Origin: M55B177 sp034722275
GTDB taxonomy: Bacteria; Chloroflexota; Dehalococcoidia; GIF9; AB-539-J10
Assembly: GCA_034722275.1 (NCBI GenBank)
Contig: JAYENW010000001.1
Span: 1 to 64,000 of the forward strand
Direction: 5' to 3'
DNA length: 64,000 nucleotides
Shown in pieces: positions 60,036-64,000 of this stretch (positions are counted from its first letter, which is position 1; each line of letters begins with the position of its first letter). Made by a program: the position numbers and the translations under genes. Under the pieces are notes generated by a model. That model was not told the origin of the DNA and did no database searches. It was given only the letters and a program-made list of their open reading frames with translations.

Positions 60036-61538
60036 TTAAGTCTTCATTGTCCCTTTTCCTGCTAACCTTTGGTGGAAATCAAAGGCCTTGCTCAATATGT
60101 GTGGTTCATGTCCTCCTTTAACCTCAGCTTCGTGGAAGTAATCCCATAAGAGTGGCTTGTAATCAGGGTGAGCACACTTTTCTATGATCTCTTTGGCTCG
60201 CTCTCTGGGATCCAAACCTCTGAGATCTGCTAAACCTTGCTCAGTTACTACAGCGCTTACTTCGTGTTCTGTATGGTCAACATGGGAAACCATGGGAACT
60301 ATGGCAGAAATAGCACCTTTTCTAGCTGTGGAAGGGCTCATGAATATGGAGAGGTACCCATTTCTGGAAAACTCTATAGAGCCGGCTACACCTGTCATGA
60401 TGTGTGTCCCGCTCACATGGCTGCTGTTTATGTGTCCGTAAATGTCCATCTCTATGGCGGTGTTTAATGCAATTACCCCCAATCTGCGAATTACCTCAGG
60501 GCTATTGACTATATCTATGGGCCTGAGGATGATCTTTTCCTTATATCTTTCCACGTTCTTCACGAGTTTTTGTAAAGCTTCGTCTGTGAAGAAAAGTCCT
60601 ACGCCATCGGCGGCTCTTATCTTACCGCTGTCGATAAGATCGAGCACACCATCATCTATCAAAGCTGAGTGTACCTCCAAATTTTCGAATTTTGATTGCT
60701 CAAGCTCGCTGAGGATAGCTCCTCCCAGTGCTCCCAAACCTGTCTGGAAGGGAAGGAGGTTTTCAGGCAACCTCTTGGCTTGCACTTCCTGTTCAAAGAA
60801 ACTGACTATGTTCTTGGCTATTGTTCTGCTTATCTCGTCTATAGTAGCCCTGCCGGAAGGGTTTGTTTTCTTATAGGAAACAATGATTCCCTTAACCTTT
60901 TCTGGGGCTACTTCCATATATGGCGTTCCAATCCTATCACTCACGCTGTTCAGAGGAATGGGTTTTCTATTTGGTGGAGAATCCGGGATATAGATATCGT
61001 GCATGCCACTTAATTCCAGAGGCATGTTCAGGTTAATCTCAACAATGACATTATCCGCATATCGTAAAAATGTGGCTTCGTCACCAACGTTGATGGTAGG
61101 AACAACGTACCCTTGATCGGTTATCTCTACTGCCTCAACGACGGCAAAATCCAGCTTGCCCAGAGAACCTTTCCTTACTTCGAGGGGAACCCAGGCGGCT
61201 CCCATATCGGCATAATGAATCTCTCCCTTGTTGGCCGCCTTAGCCAAAACAGGATTCGCTTGATGGGCAAGTCTCCTATTAAGCATACCAGTCTCTGCTA
61301 ATTTACCATCGACTTCGGGGCTCAATGGAGCGCAGGACCAGAGGTCTACTTTGAATCTTTCACCCTGCTCTGCTCGTCTGGTGAGTGCTTCAAAAAATGA
61401 GATGGGACAGCCAGCGGTGGGTGTCCCACAAGTTCCAATGCGCATTCCATTTTCCACGAATTTTGCTGCTTCCTCAGCAGATAATATCTTTTCTCTTAGT
61501 GGTTCGAATTTAATTCTTTCTTTTACCGATTCGTCCAT
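60036..61538 (-). CDS. Acetyl-CoA hydrolase/CoA-transferase family protein lacking the catalytic Glu
   Basis: 500 aa, close in length and sequence to AarC/Cat1-type succinyl-CoA:acetate CoA-transferases: MRIGTCGTPTAGCPISFFEAL, IILRPIDIVNSPEVIRRLGVIALNTAIEMDIYGHINSSHVSGTHIMTGVAGS, SHVDHTEHEVSAVVTEQGLADLRGLDPRERA. The position of the Glu that forms the acyl-thioester intermediate (TEV/TEM before x-x-DGxLDL) is SAL, so Glu becomes Ala292 (codon 60663-60665). Nearby glycine motifs also differ (GLGALGGAIL, GVAGSIEF). Two nt after sucD. Confidence 0.9.
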   Translation of the reverse strand: MDESVKERIKFEPLREKILSAEEAAKFVENGMRIGTCGTPTAGCPISFFEALTRRAEQGERFKVDLWSCAPLSPEVDGKLAETGMLNRRLAHQANPVLAKAANKGEIHYADMGAAWVPLEVRKGSLGKLDFAVVEAVEITDQGYVVPTINVGDEATFLRYADNVIVEINLNMPLELSGMHDIYIPDSPPNRKPIPLNSVSDRIGTPYMEVAPEKVKGIIVSYKKTNPSGRATIDEISRTIAKNIVSFFEQEVQAKRLPENLLPFQTGLGALGGAILSELEQSKFENLEVHSALIDDGVLDLIDSGKIRAADGVGLFFTDEALQKLVKNVERYKEKIILRPIDIVNSPEVIRRLGVIALNTAIEMDIYGHINSSHVSGTHIMTGVAGSIEFSRNGYLSIFMSPSTARKGAISAIVPMVSHVDHTEHEVSAVVTEQGLADLRGLDPRERAKEIIEKCAHPDYKPLLWDYFHEAEVKGGHEPHILSKAFDFHQRLAGKGTMKT

Positions 61539-61540
61539 TT

Positions 61541-62428
61541 CTACCTTCTTGATTTCTTCAAAGCTTCTTTAGCCAGAGAGGCTACCTCTTTCGCTGTTTT
61601 GGCTACTGGCACCCCGGCTTTCTCTAGGGCTTTCACCTTAGAATCATATGAGCCTCTTCCTCCAGTGATAATAGCTCCAGCATGGCCCATGATCTTGCCT
61701 GGAGGTGCTGTCCTTCCGGCTATAATTGCCACTACCGGCTTGGAAATATCGCTCTGGATATACTCTGCTGCCTCTTCTTCACTGGTGCGGCCAATCTCAC
61801 CAATAAGCACGATTACCTTTGTCTCTGGGTCTTGCTCGTATAATTTCAAGATATCCACAAAATTACTGCCTGTAACTGGATCTCCTCCTATCCCTAGTGA
61901 AGAAGTTTCCCCTAGGCCGGCTCTAGTAATCTCGTCGCCAACCTGATAGGAAAAAGTTCCACTGCGGGATACTATGCCCACTGGTCCTTTGCGATAAATA
62001 TCGCCCGGGAAATACCCCATGGAGCATTCTTCAGCGCTGATTATTCCTGGGGAGTTAGGACCTATTAAAGTTGTGTTTGTTCCTTCCAATGCCTGCTTCA
62101 CCAGCATCATGTCCTTAACAGGCATCCGCTCCACTGCAACCACGATCACTTTAAGTTCGGCTTCTAAAGCCTCAAAGATCGCTTCTTTAACGAAAGCGGG
62201 AGGGACAAATAGAATCGAGGCATCAATCTGGTGAGAATTTACCGCCTCTCTCACTGTATTGTAGATGGGAACCCCCATGGTTTCGCTGCCGCCTTTGCCG
62301 GGAGTGATTCCAGCTACTACTTTGGTGCCGTATTCCATCATTCTCTCTGTAGCAAAGTTACCCAGCTTCCCTGTGATTCCTTGGGCAAGTACTTTGGTGT
62401 CTTTATTTATCAGAATACTCATTTTCAT
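61541..62428 (-). CDS. sucD: Succinyl-CoA ligase (ADP-forming) subunit alpha
   Basis: 295 aa. MSILINKDTKVLAQGITGKLGNFATERMMEYGTKVVAGITPGKGG binds CoA. RSGTFSYQVGDEITRAGLGETSSLGIGGDPVTGSNFVD and the active-site His in MGHAGAIITGGRG are conserved. Overlaps sucC by 4 nt. Makes ATP or GTP from succinyl-CoA, or the reverse. Confidence 0.97.
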   Translation of the reverse strand: MKMSILINKDTKVLAQGITGKLGNFATERMMEYGTKVVAGITPGKGGSETMGVPIYNTVREAVNSHQIDASILFVPPAFVKEAIFEALEAELKVIVVAVERMPVKDMMLVKQALEGTNTTLIGPNSPGIISAEECSMGYFPGDIYRKGPVGIVSRSGTFSYQVGDEITRAGLGETSSLGIGGDPVTGSNFVDILKLYEQDPETKVIVLIGEIGRTSEEEAAEYIQSDISKPVVAIIAGRTAPPGKIMGHAGAIITGGRGSYDSKVKALEKAGVPVAKTAKEVASLAKEALKKSRR

Positions 62429-63570
62429 TGTCCTCCCAGTTCGATTACTTTATGCACTGCATCCTCAACTTCCGCTTCGAGATGCAGGTAAGGAGATTTA
62501 GAGGCTGATAATATTTTCATTCCCTCTTTATTATAGCGGCCATGGAGGGTAGCTACTATGGGAACGCGCAAGCTTTTTTCCTTCTCCATCTCGTCGAGAG
62601 CTTCTATGATACCACTGGCAATGACATCACATCTCGGCCCTCCGGCAAATATGTAAATTAACAGTGCGGTCACATTGTGATTTTCCAGAACAATCTTGAT
62701 ACCATTTTTGATGGTGACTGCCTGCGTTGCCTGTCCTCCCAAATCCAGAAAGTTGGCTGGGCTGCTGCCGTACTCCCGCATGAAGTCCATGGCTGCCATG
62801 GTAAGTCCGGCACCATTGCTTATTATGCCAATATTCCCATCCAGTAATACATAACTCAGCCCCAGTTCAGCAGCGCGCTCTTCGATATTTTTAGCTGGTC
62901 TTTTAGGAAGCTCAGGGTGTCTGGGAAGTCCACTATTATCGATATTGAATTTAGCGTCAGCGGCGACAACTTTTCCTTCATTTGTTACCACCAAGGGATT
63001 AATTTCAATGAGTTCTCCGTCCATATCCCAGTAGGTTTGATAGAGCCGCCGCGCTACATTAATAATCCCGTTGTGAAGTTCCTTGGGAAGTCCTGCTTCC
63101 TGAAGCTCGAATTGAAGCTGATAACCGAATAACCCATATCTAGGATCGATAAGAACCCTTTTGATAGCCGCGGGTTTCTGTGAGGCTAAATCTTCAATCT
63201 CCATTCCTCCTTCAGCGCTGAACATCAGAAGAGGGCAGCCTTCGTCGGGGTCAGTTATAATACCAAGATAGTATTCTCGCTTTATATCGAGGGCTTTCTC
63301 TACCAATATTTTCTCTACGGGAACCCCCTTTATCTGCATGCGGAACAATTGCCCTGCCATTTCATAGGCTTCCTTTTCTGATTTGGGGAATTTTATGCCA
63401 CCTGCCTTGCCTCTACCTCCTACAAGAACTTGGGATTTGAGTACCACATTTCCCCCCAAATCGCTATAGGCCTTTCTTGCTTCCTCTGCTGTCTGAGCAA
63501 CCACTCCTTCTGGTACTGGAATTCCTGCTTTTCGGAAAAACCCTTTCGCTTCAAATTCGAGCAATTTCAT
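62425..63570 (-). CDS. sucC: Succinyl-CoA ligase (ADP-forming) subunit beta
   Basis: 381 aa. MKLLEFEAKGFFRKAGIPVPEGVVAQTAEEARKA (ATP-grasp start), QVLVGGRGKAGGIKFPKS, LIEINPLVVTNEGKVVAADAKFNIDNSG and GNIGIISNGAGLTMAAMDFMREYGSSPANFLDLGG are diagnostic. Gene order sucC-sucD is the usual one; both sit inside the mutase cluster. Confidence 0.97.
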   Translation of the reverse strand: MKLLEFEAKGFFRKAGIPVPEGVVAQTAEEARKAYSDLGGNVVLKSQVLVGGRGKAGGIKFPKSEKEAYEMAGQLFRMQIKGVPVEKILVEKALDIKREYYLGIITDPDEGCPLLMFSAEGGMEIEDLASQKPAAIKRVLIDPRYGLFGYQLQFELQEAGLPKELHNGIINVARRLYQTYWDMDGELIEINPLVVTNEGKVVAADAKFNIDNSGLPRHPELPKRPAKNIEERAAELGLSYVLLDGNIGIISNGAGLTMAAMDFMREYGSSPANFLDLGGQATQAVTIKNGIKIVLENHNVTALLIYIFAGGPRCDVIASGIIEALDEMEKEKSLRVPIVATLHGRYNKEGMKILSASKSPYLHLEAEVEDAVHKVIELGGQ

Positions 63571-63650
63571 GCTAACCTCCGTTTATCGCGTGAGCAGATC
63601 ACAAATAATATTTCGTAATGAGAAACATCCTGATTTCAAAATGTAATCAT

Positions 63651-64000
63651 CTAGGACTTGACATTCTGCTGAATATAATCTGCTACTTCTTTAATCGTTG
63701 ACCCTTGGTCAAAGACCTCGTGTATTCCTTTCTCTTTCAAAAAAGGGACATCTTCATCCGGGATATTGCCGCCAGCCATGAATAAGACCTTATTCAGCCC
63801 CTTTTTCTTGGCCAACTCAACTACTCTGGGAAGGAGTTCCTTATGCGCTCCCGAGAGGATACTCATGCCTATCGCATCCGCCTTTTCCTTGATGGCCCGC
63901 TCCACTATTTCTTCCGGGGTTTTCCGCAGCCCGGTGTAGACGACATCCATCCCTTCATCTCTCAAACCCAGGGTCAGAACCCTCGCTCCACGCTCATGAC
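63651..64000 (-). CDS. Methylmalonyl-CoA mutase, B12-binding small subunit (5' end beyond window)
   Basis: About 116 codons to the right edge, still open there. The frame enters as HERGARVLTLGLRDEGMDVVYTGLRKTPEEIV. The first residue visible is the cobalt-coordinating His of DxHxxG. ADAIGMSILSGAHKELLPRVVELAKKKG, VLFMAGGNIPDEDVPFLKEKGI and EVFDQGST complete the B12 fold. It partners the large subunit at 58271-60019. A TTG at 63965 could be mistaken for a start; the family N-terminus lies outside. Confidence 0.93.
   Translation of the reverse strand, partial: HERGARVLTLGLRDEGMDVVYTGLRKTPEEIVERAIKEKADAIGMSILSGAHKELLPRVVELAKKKGLNKVLFMAGGNIPDEDVPFLKEKGIHEVFDQGSTIKEVADYIQQNVKS

Noticed and set aside
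63651..63965. Mutase small subunit as a complete 104-aa protein starting at TTG 63965
   Set aside because: The frame stays open to the window edge and carries the B12-ligand His upstream of that TTG, so the gene is truncated by the window rather than short.
1..64000. tRNA, rRNA, CRISPR arrays, insertion sequences, prophage
   Set aside because: Gaps over 100 nt were read for cloverleaf signatures, regular repeats and transposase motifs; none was convincing.

Overview
The window reads as a chromosomal segment of an anaerobic Chloroflexota bacterium, most likely a Dehalococcoidia relative. This is an inference from the gene set and protein flavour; no 16S or 23S rRNA gene is present to confirm it. 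Supporting points are the archaeal-type fructose-bisphosphate aldolase/phosphatase, the split methylmalonyl-CoA mutase, the FixCX-type ETF module, hydantoinase-like HyuAB, moderate G+C and frequent TTG/GTG starts. No rRNA, tRNA, CRISPR array, insertion sequence or phage gene was seen.

Layout. 1-1879 (-): 3' part of a large secreted Asp-box protein, preceded by a long, structured 5' leader. 2428-8929 (+): housekeeping run with a metallo-beta-lactamase-fold hydrolase, an unknown partner protein, pdxS, a Ycf45/SpoIIIAA-like ATPase, tmk, mnmA, rnhB and a YraN protein. 8926-28523 (-): one very long str-S10-spc-alpha-L13 ribosomal superoperon (rpsL to rpsI, with fusA, secY, adk, map, infA, rpoA and truA). 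It has a strong promoter at about 28.7 kb, lacks tuf and rpmD at their usual places, and carries an extra 31-codon COX24/bS22-like gene between rplW and rplB. 28721-31862 (-): pantothenate operon (DUF2520 dehydrogenase, panD, panB, panC) behind a leader with two tandem hairpins of identical architecture and an intrinsic terminator, which I read as a tandem pan RNA attenuator. 32029-33325 (-): def-surE. 33778-35025 (+): MFS transporter. 35343-42374 (-): dnaN, rdgB, FBP aldolase/phosphatase, a DUF429 protein, an FAD dehydrogenase, a LacD-type aldolase and pfkA. 42503-47426: small hydrolase, DUF523, zinc-ribbon and TIGR04076 proteins, a DRG-like GTPase and a second MFS transporter. 47463-51283 (-): HyuBA. 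51378-53198 (-): a radical SAM-PDZ protein. 53211-64000 (-): acyl-CoA/methylmalonyl-CoA module.

How the genes work together. The last 11 kb links succinyl-CoA, methylmalonyl-CoA and acyl-CoA chemistry to electron transfer: mutase small subunit, SucCD, CoA-transferase homologue, mutase large subunit, epimerase, acyl-CoA dehydrogenase, FixC, FixX, EtfB, EtfA. Two enzymes in it lack the usual catalytic glutamate: Ala292 in the CoA-transferase homologue and Gly363 in the acyl-CoA dehydrogenase. The module may therefore do something other than textbook propionate metabolism. The pfkA, lacD-like and FBPA/P genes place glycolytic and gluconeogenic control enzymes close together.

Most notable for follow-up: the tandem pan-like leader with a predicted antiterminator; the unlabelled bS22-like gene; the radical SAM-PDZ protein with an internal N-terminal duplication; the two enzymes with altered active sites; and the structured leader of the secreted protein.
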